DNA of 64,000 nt from Psychrobacter alimentarius (lineage in GTDB: Bacteria > Pseudomonadota > Gammaproteobacteria > Pseudomonadales > Moraxellaceae). Below are positions 48,810 through 57,956 of this stretch, one piece after another. The stretch is taken from contig NZ_CP014945.1 in assembly GCF_001606025.1 (NCBI RefSeq), positions 372,001-436,000 on the forward strand, written 5' to 3'. The position numbers were made by a program, and so were the translations under genes. The notes beneath the pieces are model-generated. The model had not been told where the DNA came from. It made no database searches and saw only the letters and a list, made by a program, of their open reading frames with translations. The number at the start of each line of letters is the position of its first letter. Position 1 is the first letter of the stretch.

Positions 48810-49898
48810 CTAATTATAATTGGTAGGGTCTATCGATTCAGCCGTGTTATCAGTTGCTGCCTTTGTCGAAGATTGTGTATCAAAGAAAGTTTGCGTAACA
48901 TTCTGTTTTGCTTGTTCCCAATAATCGAACTGCTGGCAAGTCGAGATAAGATCACCTTGCCACATGGGTATTTTGCCACACATGGTTTTGATACGATTTT
49001 GATGAGGGTAAGACAGTTCTTGAGCAGCTGCTGCCGCTTCATGGGCTGCGACACGATCATTACAAACCAGGGCAATGTCGCACCCTGCCTCAATAGCCGC
49101 TTTGACACGAGCGCTGATATCACCGACTGCTTTTGCGCCAGCCATAGATAAGTCATCCGAAAAAATGACCCCTTCAAACTTAAGCTGATCGCGAAGAATG
49201 TCTTTTAGCCAAATTTTTGAGAAGCCAGCTGGCTTATTATCGACTTGCGAAAAAATTACGTGTGCGGGCATAACGGCATCTAGCCATGGCAATGTTTGCG
49301 CAAATGGCTGCATATCACTATCGATAATATCCGCTAAACTACGTGTGTCAATCGCTTCTGACACATGTGAATCAGGCGCAATAGCACCATGACCAGGAAA
49401 GTGTTTGCCTGTGGTTGCCATGCCGGCGGCTTTCATACCTCGCATAAACTGAGCTGCTAGTGCGGCGATAGCGGACGTCCCATGATGAAAGCTGCGATCT
49501 CCAATCACTTGGCTGATACCACCTCTGTCAAGTACTGGCGCAAAACTTAGGTCAATTCCCACTGCCATGACTTCGGTTGCCATGAGATAGCCACAGTCAT
49601 AAGCACAGTTAAGGGCACGGTTTGGGTCTTGGTCAAATAAGTCTCCAAGTCTACCCATCGCTGGTAGTGGGGTAAAGCCTTCACGTAATCGTGCGACGCG
49701 GCCGCCTTCTTGATCAACCCCGATTAATATATCAGGATTGTGATAGCGTATGTCATCGCACAATGCGCGCACCTGTGCCGCATCAGCAACATTGCGGGCA
49801 AACAATATTACGCCCCCAACTTGAGCTTGTTTAATCAAGCTTACGTCCTCAGCAGTCAAGGCGGTACTATCGATATCAATCATTAAAACGCCATACAT
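48810..49898 (-). CDS. nagZ: Beta-N-acetylglucosaminidase NagZ
   Basis: NagZ removes N-acetylglucosamine from anhydromuropeptides during cytoplasmic peptidoglycan recycling; in some species its product induces ampC. The 362-residue glycosyl hydrolase family 3 protein has GVDQEGGRVARLREGFT, the signature KHFPGHGAIAPDSH with the catalytic His, and the nucleophile Asp in IFSDDLSMAGA. The N-terminal MLDIDST-type start is seen as LMIDIDSTALT. No signal peptide is present, as expected. It is convergent with the OmpA-family gene. Confidence 0.95.
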   Translation of the reverse strand: MYGVLMIDIDSTALTAEDVSLIKQAQVGGVILFARNVADAAQVRALCDDIRYHNPDILIGVDQEGGRVARLREGFTPLPAMGRLGDLFDQDPNRALNCAYDCGYLMATEVMAVGIDLSFAPVLDRGGISQVIGDRSFHHGTSAIAALAAQFMRGMKAAGMATTGKHFPGHGAIAPDSHVSEAIDTRSLADIIDSDMQPFAQTLPWLDAVMPAHVIFSQVDNKPAGFSKIWLKDILRDQLKFEGVIFSDDLSMAGAKAVGDISARVKAAIEAGCDIALVCNDRVAAHEAAAAAQELSYPHQNRIKTMCGKIPMWQGDLISTCQQFDYWEQAKQNVTQTFFDTQSSTKAATDNTAESIDPTNYN

Positions 49899-50410
49899 AG
49901 CCTAATCCTTATTGTGTTATATCGTGTCGTATTATAGGTTTAATGGACAAAAGCGAATGCTAATCAAAGGCTGTCGCCATGTCATGATGACATTATTATG
50001 ACAGTTATTGTGACCGTCGTATAATCCGATAACATCATCTACTAAAAGCGTGATATTAAGTCGAGGTAATTTTACGCAAAAATTATGAGAAAAATCGCTA
50101 GAATAAATATGATAGAAAGTTTGGTATGTGTAGACGTAGGGTGTAAGATTGCTTATACAGTTTGAGACAATTCGCTCCCTAGGCTCATGATAAGATTGAG
50201 TGATTTGTAGCGTCACATGGTCAGCTGCTAATGATAGCGATGAAGTGTTTCTACAGTATAGAAACTATAATGAGATAAAAAACCGATAGTTAATGGCAAA
50301 CAAGCAATGGCGTGCAATGTAAAAAATAGGGTTGATAGGCAGAGATTGACCCAATAATTTTTGTTCCTGATACAACAGACAATATTAACTTAAAATAACT
50401 AGGTACATAT
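49899..50410. other. Divergent nagZ/prc intergenic region
   Basis: This is 512 bp without a supported gene. One 94-codon open frame on the minus strand lacks a ribosome site and family resemblance. The right end holds a candidate prc promoter. Confidence 0.55.
50346..50374 (+). promoter_or_regulatory. Candidate prc promoter
   Basis: TTGACC at 50346-50351 and GATACA at 50369-50374 are separated by 17 nt, giving a leader of about 30 nt. The -10 match is poor. Confidence 0.3.
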
Positions 50411-52621
50411 ATGAAAAAACAACCAGCGCAGTGGTTACTCAGTGCAGCGTCAGTGGGTGTGGCCGGTATTATACTTGCTCAAAGCTATGGCACCGCAGTA
50501 GCAGAAACCAATACTGAGGGTTTTGTACAGACACCAGAACAGAAAATCACCACTCGTCAGGTTGCAGCTTTGCTGGATCGAAGTCATTATCTCAATCAGC
50601 CATTAGATAGTAAGACTGGTAGCGAGATTTTGTCTATGTATATTGATAGCCTCGATACCAACCACACGTTATTTTTACAATCTGATGTGGATGAGTTTAA
50701 GAAAAAATACGGTGATGATTTTGGCGATCGTCTCAAGCGCGGTGATTTGTCTGCAGGGGTAGACGTTTTTGAGCGTTATCGCAAACGTTCAAACGAATAT
50801 TTTACCATGGCAAGTAAAATGCTAAAGACGGATATCGATTTGACTGGTAATGAAACCATCGTGCTCGATCGTGAAAAACTGAATCATTTTAAAACCAAAA
50901 AGGAGCAGCGCGACTATTGGACGCGTCAGCTGAAATTTCAGTTGATGAGTATCACATTGGGCCAAGAAGATGAAAAGGCCAAAGAAAAAGTATTTTTGAG
51001 TAATCCAGATATCACGCGCGGACAGGATCTAGTACGTAACGATCAGCGTACGCCTAGTGAGATTTTACAAAATCGTTTATCACGTCAGCAAGAGCAGTTC
51101 AAACGTCTCACCAATGATGAGATTATGGAAACCATCTTAAATACGGCAATGCTGACCTATGATCCACACAGCAACTATTACGCACCAGTACAAGCAAATG
51201 AATTGCAGATTCAGTCTAGCTTACAATTAGAAGGTATTGGTGTCTCCATTCGCCCTGACCGTAAAAACCCAGATTATACCCGTATTGTCACATTAGTCGA
51301 TGGCGGTCCAGCAGCCAAATCGGGTCAGATTAAGCCCAATGATTTGATCATTGGTATCGCCAAAGATGGTGAAAACATGACTGATGTGGTCGGCTGGTCA
51401 ACGCGTGAGATTGTCGGTTTGATTCGCGGCAAACGCGGTACATCAGTGACGATCAAGGTGCGTCAGCCTAATGCACCTGACGCTAGTGCTCGTAACGTGA
51501 CCGTGGTTCGTGACATTATTCAACAAGAAGAATCTGGTGTCACTCATCGCGTGGTAGAAGTGCAGCGCCCCAATATTGATAAAACGCCAAAACGTATAGG
51601 CGTTCTTGAGATACCAAGTTTCTATTTAAATTATCGTGCTCGTCGCAATGGAGAAGATTATCGCAGCGTGAGTATCGATACCGAAAAAGCATTAAAGGCA
51701 TTGAACGAAGAAAATATCGATGGTTTGGTTGTCGATTTGCGCAATAACCCAGGTGGCTCCTTGGATGAAGTTGCCAAGATGCTGGGCTTCTTTATTAAGA
51801 GTGGGCCGATGGTACAAATCCGCGACAATCGCGGCAATGTGCAAGTCTATCGTGATGATGATGGTGGCGAGCAACTCTATGACGGTAAGATGACCGTGAT
51901 TACCAATTTGGCTTCTGCCTCTGCCAGTGAGATATTTGCTGCTGCTATTCAAGACTATGGCCGTGGATTGGTTGTCGGTAGCACGACCACTGGTAAAGGC
52001 TCAGCTCAGATTCAGCTCGACAATCTAGCGCTGGGTTCAGCGACATTGACTCAGCGTAAATTCTACCGTGTCACTGGTGGTAGTACGCAAAATAAAGGAG
52101 TTGTGCCTGATGTTGAATTGGTCAATATCTATGATGACGCAACCTTTGGTGAGCGCGCGCAAAAAAATGCCCTACCTTGGGATACTATTAAGACAGCGCC
52201 CTACAAACCTGAAGGTAAGTTTACCGATACGACGCTTGCGACACTCAATCAGCAGTCTAAAATTCGTCAAGAGCAAAACCCACAGTTTGTGTATCTGTCC
52301 TCATTGAATGATATTCGCGATATGGAAGACGAGAAAAAACCCATCCTCCTTGATATCAATAGTCGCCGCGCTAAGATGAAATTGATTGAAAAGCGTTCGT
52401 TAGAAGCTGAAAACAAACGCCTTATCGCAACTGGCGAACGTCCATATACCAATTGGAACACCTATCAAGCGGCAATGGATGCAAAATTCGAAGAGCGTAG
52501 CCGAATGAAAGCTATTGAGCGTCCAGAGTTGCCTGAAGATGAAGCCTTTATTAATGAAGCGGCTTATCTTATGTTAAGCGCCGACCCTGAAGCAACAGTG
52601 AGTCCCAAAGAGAAGCTATAG
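50411..52621 (+). CDS. prc: Tail-specific protease Prc
   Basis: Prc is a periplasmic serine-lysine protease that trims and degrades proteins by their nonpolar C-termini, including cell-wall hydrolases. The 736-residue protein has an N-terminal signal-like segment (residues of about 10-31), a PDZ domain at about 270-360 (LEGIGVSIRPD, GGPAAKSGQIKPNDLIIGI) and the S41 peptidase core. By the spacing in E. coli Prc, the dyad is probably Ser504 in NLASASASEIFAA and Lys529 in TTGKGSAQ. The C-terminal DUF3340 region is present. It stands alone, with AGGT before the ATG. Confidence 0.95.
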   Translation: MKKQPAQWLLSAASVGVAGIILAQSYGTAVAETNTEGFVQTPEQKITTRQVAALLDRSHYLNQPLDSKTGSEILSMYIDSLDTNHTLFLQSDVDEFKKKYGDDFGDRLKRGDLSAGVDVFERYRKRSNEYFTMASKMLKTDIDLTGNETIVLDREKLNHFKTKKEQRDYWTRQLKFQLMSITLGQEDEKAKEKVFLSNPDITRGQDLVRNDQRTPSEILQNRLSRQQEQFKRLTNDEIMETILNTAMLTYDPHSNYYAPVQANELQIQSSLQLEGIGVSIRPDRKNPDYTRIVTLVDGGPAAKSGQIKPNDLIIGIAKDGENMTDVVGWSTREIVGLIRGKRGTSVTIKVRQPNAPDASARNVTVVRDIIQQEESGVTHRVVEVQRPNIDKTPKRIGVLEIPSFYLNYRARRNGEDYRSVSIDTEKALKALNEENIDGLVVDLRNNPGGSLDEVAKMLGFFIKSGPMVQIRDNRGNVQVYRDDDGGEQLYDGKMTVITNLASASASEIFAAAIQDYGRGLVVGSTTTGKGSAQIQLDNLALGSATLTQRKFYRVTGGSTQNKGVVPDVELVNIYDDATFGERAQKNALPWDTIKTAPYKPEGKFTDTTLATLNQQSKIRQEQNPQFVYLSSLNDIRDMEDEKKPILLDINSRRAKMKLIEKRSLEAENKRLIATGERPYTNWNTYQAAMDAKFEERSRMKAIERPELPEDEAFINEAAYLMLSADPEATVSPKEKL

Positions 52622-52632
52622 ATAGCATTATC

Positions 52633-52664
52633 CAATTCATGTAAGCATATGCTTACATGAATTG
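52633..52664. repeat. 32-bp perfect palindrome after prc
   Basis: The arms CAATTCATGTAAGCAT and ATGCTTACATGAATTG meet without a spacer, 12 nt after the prc stop. There is no T run, so it is not a canonical terminator. Confidence 0.9.
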
Positions 52665-52880
52665 ACGCTTCAACCTCTTACTAACCATGAGCCAATCTGC
52701 GATTATAAACGTACGGCATGATTGAACGGAACGGTTCATTGGTACTAGGGATTGGTATCTTAAAGGTCGTATCAGGGATAGATGGTTTAGTAATTAAGGA
52801 TGATAAGGCTGGATGCCTGTTAGTTATAAGATATCTCGGGATTAGGTATTGTATAACGTTAACATGGATGGTTGATGATA

Positions 52881-52914
52881 AAAGCCGCATGATGCTCGTC
52901 ATTATGCGGCTTTG
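52881..52914 (+). terminator. Terminator-like hairpin between prc and slyD
   Basis: The stem AAAGCCGCAT / ATGCGGCTTT with a 13-nt loop is followed by a short T-rich tail. It is about 260 nt from the prc stop, so it may end a long prc trailer or an unannotated transcript. Confidence 0.55.
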
Positions 52915-52998
52915 TTATGTCTGAAAAAGCATAATTTGTATCAAGCTGACATTATGTTAATGGCATCGGTTTAATAATGTTTCGCTTATCTTTAGTCC

Positions 52999-53035
52999 AT
53001 AAAAAAGGCCAGTAGACTTAGCTACCGACCTTTTT
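52999..53035 (-). terminator. Probable slyD terminator
   Basis: An imperfect hairpin AAAAAGG...GTAG / CTAC...CCTTTTT has two mismatches, with T-rich flanks on both strands. It lies about 140 nt after the slyD stop. Confidence 0.5.
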
Positions 53036-53172
53036 AGATTAAATAACCTGCTCAATAAGAAAAAGTCATTTAATACCTCTACACGATATTCTAAGAGAAC
53101 GAATCATTCCAAAAGAAAAAAGTGCTCTAAAAAACATCAATACTCTAAACGAGATTAATGCCCTAGAAGAGA

Positions 53173-53658
53173 TTAGTGCTCAACGCCACCTGCGCCATGT
53201 ACATGGCCATGGTTTAGTTCGTCTTCAGTTGCTGCACGTACTTCTTGGATTTCAACATCAAAAGTCAAACGCTTACCAGCTAATGGATGGTTTGCATCAA
53301 CCGTTACTTCTTGATCGTTTACATCAGTAACTGTCACTAGCATGACTTGACCACCAGCTTCTGACTGGAATTGCATACCAGGCTGGATATCATCAACGCC
53401 TTGGAAGTTGTCACGTGGTACATGTTGTACCGCTTGTTCTTGATACTCGCCGTAACCATCAGCAGGCTCAACAACGGCGTTTACTTTTTCGCCAGCAGAT
53501 TTGCCTTCTAGTTGTTGCTCAAGACCTGGAATGATGTTGCTATGGCCATGTAAATAAGCAAGTGGCTGACCTTCTGGTGACTGGTCAAGGATGTTGCCTT
53601 CGTCGTCTTTTAGAGTGTAATTGAATGTGACGGCGGTGTCTTTTGCGATAGTAGTCAT
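53173..53658 (-). CDS. slyD: FKBP-type peptidyl-prolyl isomerase SlyD
   Basis: SlyD is a cytoplasmic prolyl isomerase and chaperone with a metal-binding tail. The 161-residue protein has the FKBP domain split by the IF flap: VTFNYTLKDDEGNILDQS, AYLHGHSNIIPGLEQQL, then the flap (about residues 68-120, GDGYGEYQEQ-type), then the NHPLAGKRLTFDVEI segment. The C-terminal tail HGHVHGAGGVEH has four His but is short and lacks the cysteines of the E. coli nickel-binding tail. It is monocistronic, with a probable terminator. Confidence 0.93.
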   Translation of the reverse strand: MTTIAKDTAVTFNYTLKDDEGNILDQSPEGQPLAYLHGHSNIIPGLEQQLEGKSAGEKVNAVVEPADGYGEYQEQAVQHVPRDNFQGVDDIQPGMQFQSEAGGQVMLVTVTDVNDQEVTVDANHPLAGKRLTFDVEIQEVRAATEDELNHGHVHGAGGVEH

Positions 53659-53989
53659 AAATTATCCTAAATATATCTATGTAAAAAATTAAATACGGTT
53701 GCAATAAACCTAAAAAATCCAATCAGCAAGCCCAGTAGGCACGTCATTAGTCAATTATCATCAGTTTATTTAAGTAACTTTAGCAGTTAGCATCTTTAAT
53801 TGCGATGGGTCCCATAACTTTCAAGGCAAAAACAAGAAAAAATGCTATTTAATCTGAATAAATGGTTTATTTTCTCAAAATAGAGACAGTTTTTCCTTGT
53901 TTGACTGCGTGAAACCGCTGTTCACGGTTTGTCAGTTGCGTTTTTTGGTCAGTGCTTCTACCATGAAGATAAAAATAAGGATAAAAAAT
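53659..53989. other. Divergent slyD/M61 intergenic region
   Basis: This is 331 bp without a supported gene; the reading frame of the peptidase extends into it but lacks a ribosome site there. Promoters of both divergent genes are expected. Confidence 0.5.
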
Positions 53990-55954
53990 ATGACTTCATT
54001 TAATTCTAAGGCTAAGCATCTGTCAGTGGACACGGCTACTGATGTGGCTAGCGCAAAAAACAATACAAAAGCTGATATTCGTTATCAATTCAACTTTGAG
54101 CGCTTTTTGGAGCATCTGGTTGATGTATCGCTTAGCTTTACCGCCCTGACAGCATCCCCTAAGCTTTGGCTACCAGCATGGATACCGGGCAGTTATTTGA
54201 TGCGCGAGTTCGCTCGAAATATCACCGCAGTTCAGTATCGTATTCTTGAGGGAGACAATGCCTCTGACGCCTACCGAGCGCAAAAAACAGATAAAAACAC
54301 ATGGCAGCTACCACAAGTCAAAGTAGGGCAGACGGTAGTCGTGGACTATGAAGTCTACTGCTACGATTTATCGGTGCGAACTGCTTACGTCGATCAACAA
54401 CGTCTCTACGGTAACTTCACCTCGTTGGCACTCGCAGTTGAGGGGCAGGAGCTATCGCCAATAAAGGCAAGCTTACTTGTGCCTGCCACATTTTTGGCGG
54501 ACAAAGAAACCAGTCGTGTACGCTTAGCGTGTGGTTTAACCTCGACCCATTTGAGCTTTGAGGAATCACAACATGACGGTCAACATAGCTATGGGTTACA
54601 AGTAGATAATTATCATGAGTTTATTGATTATCCGTTTGAGATTGCAGAGCAAGATACGTTCGACTTCATTGTTCATGATGATACCCATCAGACGCTACCA
54701 CATCGGTTTTTTCTCTCAGGTAAGCACCATGCCAATATGGGCAGGTTGCAGCAAGATGTGACTCAGATTTGTCAGACGTATCTAAACTGGCTCGGTGATG
54801 CGCCCTTTGATAATTATACTTTTATGACGTTTGCCAGCGGTCAGGATTATGGCGGCCTAGAGCATATTAATTCTACTAGCCTGATTACACCGCGCCGTGA
54901 CTTACCAAGTATCGATGAACCCGCGATACCCAGTAGTGACTATCAACGGTTTTTAGGACTATGCAGCCATGAGTATTTTCATGCATGGTGGGTCAAGACC
55001 GTACGCCCTGATGTCATGCTAGAAGTCGATTTGCGCCGTGAGGCTTTTACGCCACTACTATGGGTCTTTGAAGGGTTCACATCTTATATTGATGACTTTA
55101 TGTTGCAAGCATCAGGGGTGATTGATCAAGCAAGTTATCTTAAGCTACTGGCTGAGCAAATCAATCGCTATTATCAAACCCCAGGTCGCGCTTATCAAAG
55201 CGTTGCAGAGTCGAGTTTTGATGCGTGGATTAAACTGTACCGCAGCGATGAGAACACAGGCAATGCAGGTATCAGTTATTATAATAAAGGGGCGCTGGTT
55301 GCGTTGTGTCTGGATTTGATGCTGCTACAAAAGAGCGCTGGTCGCTACCGTTTATTTGACGTGGTCAAAGCTTTCTATAATCAAGCTAAGCAAAATGACA
55401 ATAAACGCATTGGTATCAGTAGTGCTGATATGGGCGTGGTGATCGGTCAATTTATACCACTTGCAGATTGGGAAGATTTTGAGCGGCGCTATGTCAATGG
55501 CGTTGAAGAGCTACCCATTGAAGCCATGCTGAGAGAAAGTGGGGTCAAACTTCGTACCAATACCAAAGAGACCTCTGATAAACACGTGCCTTGGGGCATA
55601 CGATGTACTGAAACACCAGCAGGTCTTAAGATCAATCGCGTACAGCGTGATAGTGCGGCTGCCAAGGCTGGCCTTTCAGCACATGACGTTATCGTTGCCA
55701 TTGATGGCATCAAAGCCACCAGTAAGCAATTGGGATCACTCAATCAGGCAGATCGCGATGTCGAATGTCATCTGTTTCGTCGCGATGAGCTGATAGCGGT
55801 TAATGTACGACCTAAATCGGCGCAAGTCACCGATGAACAGGCTTTAACACCTTATAAGGTCAGTCTACATCTAAGTGAAGAGGGCGATGAGCCGTTACAG
55901 AATGTAGGGAGCTGGCAGACATGGTTAAATGTCATGGAGCGTTATCAAAGTTAA
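53990..55954 (+). CDS. M61-family glycyl aminopeptidase-like protease
   Basis: This is a 654-residue zinc metallopeptidase of family M61, with an N-terminal beta domain, the thermolysin-like catalytic domain and a C-terminal PDZ domain. The zinc site is HEYFH at His327-His331, with Glu361 in VFEGFTSYID as third ligand. The PDZ part (TPAGLKINRVQRDSAAAKAG, then HDVIVAIDG) lies near residues 530-600. The start at 53990 is chosen because AAGGA lies 8 nt upstream; the open frame extends to 53897. No signal peptide is evident, so the location is uncertain. Confidence 0.9.
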   Translation: MTSFNSKAKHLSVDTATDVASAKNNTKADIRYQFNFERFLEHLVDVSLSFTALTASPKLWLPAWIPGSYLMREFARNITAVQYRILEGDNASDAYRAQKTDKNTWQLPQVKVGQTVVVDYEVYCYDLSVRTAYVDQQRLYGNFTSLALAVEGQELSPIKASLLVPATFLADKETSRVRLACGLTSTHLSFEESQHDGQHSYGLQVDNYHEFIDYPFEIAEQDTFDFIVHDDTHQTLPHRFFLSGKHHANMGRLQQDVTQICQTYLNWLGDAPFDNYTFMTFASGQDYGGLEHINSTSLITPRRDLPSIDEPAIPSSDYQRFLGLCSHEYFHAWWVKTVRPDVMLEVDLRREAFTPLLWVFEGFTSYIDDFMLQASGVIDQASYLKLLAEQINRYYQTPGRAYQSVAESSFDAWIKLYRSDENTGNAGISYYNKGALVALCLDLMLLQKSAGRYRLFDVVKAFYNQAKQNDNKRIGISSADMGVVIGQFIPLADWEDFERRYVNGVEELPIEAMLRESGVKLRTNTKETSDKHVPWGIRCTETPAGLKINRVQRDSAAAKAGLSAHDVIVAIDGIKATSKQLGSLNQADRDVECHLFRRDELIAVNVRPKSAQVTDEQALTPYKVSLHLSEEGDEPLQNVGSWQTWLNVMERYQS

Positions 55955-55996
55955 AGTACTTTTTTAATGATTGTCTACAATGAAGCCCAAAAACAA

Positions 55997-56032
55997 AAAC
56001 CCCTGCTAACCAGTAACAGTTAGCAGGGGTTT
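55997..56032 (-). terminator. Hairpin terminator between the M61 and DUF305 genes
   Basis: A perfect 14-bp stem, AAACCCCTGCTAAC / GTTAGCAGGGGTTT, has an 8-nt loop. A T-rich tail occurs on the minus strand; the plus-strand tail is only weakly T-rich. Confidence 0.75.
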
Positions 56033-56117
56033 GCTGTTGTACTTATCCAGTTTTTTGATAATTCATAGTTGAGTCAAAAATAAATGCGTGAACAACAAGC
56101 GTCTGAGCATTAAGGTT

Positions 56118-56969
56118 TTAAGAAATGCTCGATTGTGCGCCGTCTTCGTTTTTACTAAGCGTTCCGTTTTCGTTAGACTTAATGCTTTCACTCATGTCAT
56201 CATTTTCACTAAGCTCGTCGTTATTACTTTCATTCGCCTCAACGTCTGCAATCCACTTTTGCATCAACTCAATCTCTGGTTGCTGAGCAGTGATAACATC
56301 TTGTGCCAACTGACGCATTTCTTCATCAGTACCATATTTCAACTGAATTTCTGCCATTTCTACTGCACCAATGTGATGGGGCAGCATACCGCGTACAAAT
56401 GCCACGTCAGGCACGGGGTCAGCAATGCCCAATACCATTTTGCCGTTCAATATATCCATACTTCTTGCATACTCTTGCTGCATGGCTGCGGTATTGGGTT
56501 TGGGTTTGGAGACATCAGGGTGGCTGGCAAGCCATTTGTTTAAAATATCAACTTCAGCTTGCTCAGTGTCAATAATGTTTTGAGCCAGTTGACGCATGGC
56601 ATCATCATTGCCATATTTCAGCTGAATTTTCGCCATGTCAATCGCGCCATGATGGTGGCCGAGCATTGATTTGGCAAAAGCCGTATCAGGATCGTTATAC
56701 CCCATGCCAATCATCATCTCATCGTGCATTCTGGTCATGGCTCTTGTGTAATCTCTCAGCACGTCGGTCATTTGCGTGTCATTGATGTCATCTTGATTTT
56801 CTATCGACGTTTCATCTTCGTTACTGGTTTCTGTAACCTCAGGGACTGGCGGTGCGGTGATCTCTTCAGAAGCAGCTTCATTGTCTTTCGTTGTCGGCTG
56901 GCAGGCACTCAGTATGAGCCCAACAGAAAAGCTGGTAGCCAACAAGACAAAACGACGAGAAGCAATCAT
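56118..56969 (-). CDS. Lipoprotein with two DUF305 domains
   Basis: This is a 283-residue predicted lipoprotein: a hydrophobic start ends in LSAC with Cys23 as lipidation site, followed by a Glu/Asp/Thr-rich linker to about residue 70. Two DUF305 domains follow, the first near 75-165 with MLGHHHGAIDMAKIQLKYG and the second near 170-245 with MLPHHIGAVEMAEIQLKYG. The repeats differ but share the His/Met pattern seen in ferritin-like copper-associated DUF305 proteins, so metal binding is plausible. The C-terminus is polar and disordered. No other copper genes are nearby. Confidence 0.88.
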   Translation of the reverse strand: MIASRRFVLLATSFSVGLILSACQPTTKDNEAASEEITAPPVPEVTETSNEDETSIENQDDINDTQMTDVLRDYTRAMTRMHDEMMIGMGYNDPDTAFAKSMLGHHHGAIDMAKIQLKYGNDDAMRQLAQNIIDTEQAEVDILNKWLASHPDVSKPKPNTAAMQQEYARSMDILNGKMVLGIADPVPDVAFVRGMLPHHIGAVEMAEIQLKYGTDEEMRQLAQDVITAQQPEIELMQKWIADVEANESNNDELSENDDMSESIKSNENGTLSKNEDGAQSSIS

Positions 56970-57341
56970 GACATATCCCTATTATAAAAATTTCAATGCA
57001 AATGGGTGAGATTGATTACACACAATCCATAAGGGTATAAATTCTAGCAGATGAACCTTACTAGTTCGAGACTCTATGTTTAACAGGTCGTAATATATTT
57101 ACTTAGTATCGCCATTTCGACATAACATCGATATGTTGAGAATATCGAAGGCCATGCGCGACTGGAATAAATTTTCCTTACGTGCTGTTAATACAGAGGC
57201 TGCGAAAAATTTATCCCAGTCGTGCGGTCTCATTTTTAAAGTAAATTAACTGTATTAGAGTGATTTATTGATAGATAAATCGTATTGATTGGCATGAGCA
57301 GTTAAAAAAGTCGCTAAACATGAGTCATTGAGCAAGATGAA
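56970..57341. other. Region between the DUF305 gene and rluE
   Basis: This is 372 bp without a gene. It contains a palindromic element, listed separately, between two genes on the minus strand. Confidence 0.55.
57128..57222. repeat. Compound inverted-repeat element
   Basis: TCGATAT / ATATCGA (57128-57148) is followed by a 17-bp inverted repeat, CGACTGGAATAAATTTT at 57159-57175 and AAAATTTATCCCAGTCG at 57206-57222, with one G-T position and a 30-nt interior. It looks like a small mobile or structured repeat, but no second copy was seen in this window. Confidence 0.6.
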
Positions 57342-57956
57342 TCAATCGATAAGCCCTAACTGCTGACAGCGCTCATTATTGAGATGAATACGCACAAACT
57401 CACCAACTGCCAAATCACCCAATTCAAATCCAGCGACCGACCAGCGAATCAAGCGTAAGCAAGGCAGCCCAACATGTGCGGTCATGCGCCTTACTTGACG
57501 GTTTTTACCTTCATAAATAGTCAGCATCAGCCAAGAATCTGGCACACTTTTGCGTTCACGTATCGGTGGATTACGCTGCCAAAGTGGCATTGGTAATGTC
57601 TCTTCACTGACGTGTTTAACGTCGGCCGGCAAGGTTTTGCCATCTTTAAGAATGACGCCCCGTCTAAGCATATCAAGTTGCTCAGTAGTAGGAATGCCTT
57701 CAACTTGTACCAAATAGGTTTTACCTTGTTTACGTCCGGCATTGGCTTTTGGTGGATGAGTAATCGCTTTGTTCACTCGGCCATCATCGGTCAAAATCAA
57801 TAAGCCTTCTGAAGTAGCATCCAGCCTACCTGCGACCCGTAAAGACTTATCCGTAAAATAGTGAGACAAAGTGGTGTGGTCGTTGTTGCTATCATTACGA
57901 AACTGACTTTGTACTCCATAAGGCTTATTGAATAAAATGAGACTAGAAGTCGACAT
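57342..57956 (-). CDS. rluE: 23S rRNA pseudouridine synthase RluE
   Basis: RluE makes pseudouridine 2457 in 23S rRNA (E. coli numbering). The 204-residue protein belongs to the RsuA family but lacks the N-terminal S4 domain. The catalytic Asp46 lies in GRLDATSEGLLILTDDG. KTYLVQVEGIPT and the C-terminal GKNRQVRRMTAHVGLPCLRL are typical. It is divergent from icd, with 471 bp between, an arrangement also seen in E. coli. Confidence 0.94.
   Translation of the reverse strand: MSTSSLILFNKPYGVQSQFRNDSNNDHTTLSHYFTDKSLRVAGRLDATSEGLLILTDDGRVNKAITHPPKANAGRKQGKTYLVQVEGIPTTEQLDMLRRGVILKDGKTLPADVKHVSEETLPMPLWQRNPPIRERKSVPDSWLMLTIYEGKNRQVRRMTAHVGLPCLRLIRWSVAGFELGDLAVGEFVRIHLNNERCQQLGLID

Larger units (their letters stand above)
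52622..53172. other. Noncoding region between prc and slyD
   Basis: This is 551 bp with no convincing gene; one 68-codon plus-strand frame overlaps a hairpin and was rejected. It contains a perfect palindrome and two terminator-like hairpins, listed separately. Confidence 0.55.

Noticed and set aside
49932..50216. 94-codon open frame on the minus strand between nagZ and prc
   Set aside because: No ribosome site before its ATG, composition unlike coding DNA (many Ser, Tyr, Asn, Cys), and it sits in a divergent promoter region.
52718..52924. 68-codon plus-strand open frame between prc and slyD
   Set aside because: It runs through a terminator-like hairpin, has no ribosome site and no family resemblance.
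53897..53989. Extended start of the M61 peptidase
   Set aside because: No ribosome site upstream of the earlier starts, while AAGGA stands 8 nt before 53990.
57060..57080. tRNA-like T-arm sequence (AGTTCGAGACT)
   Set aside because: The flanks do not pair and no acceptor, anticodon or D-arm could be built.
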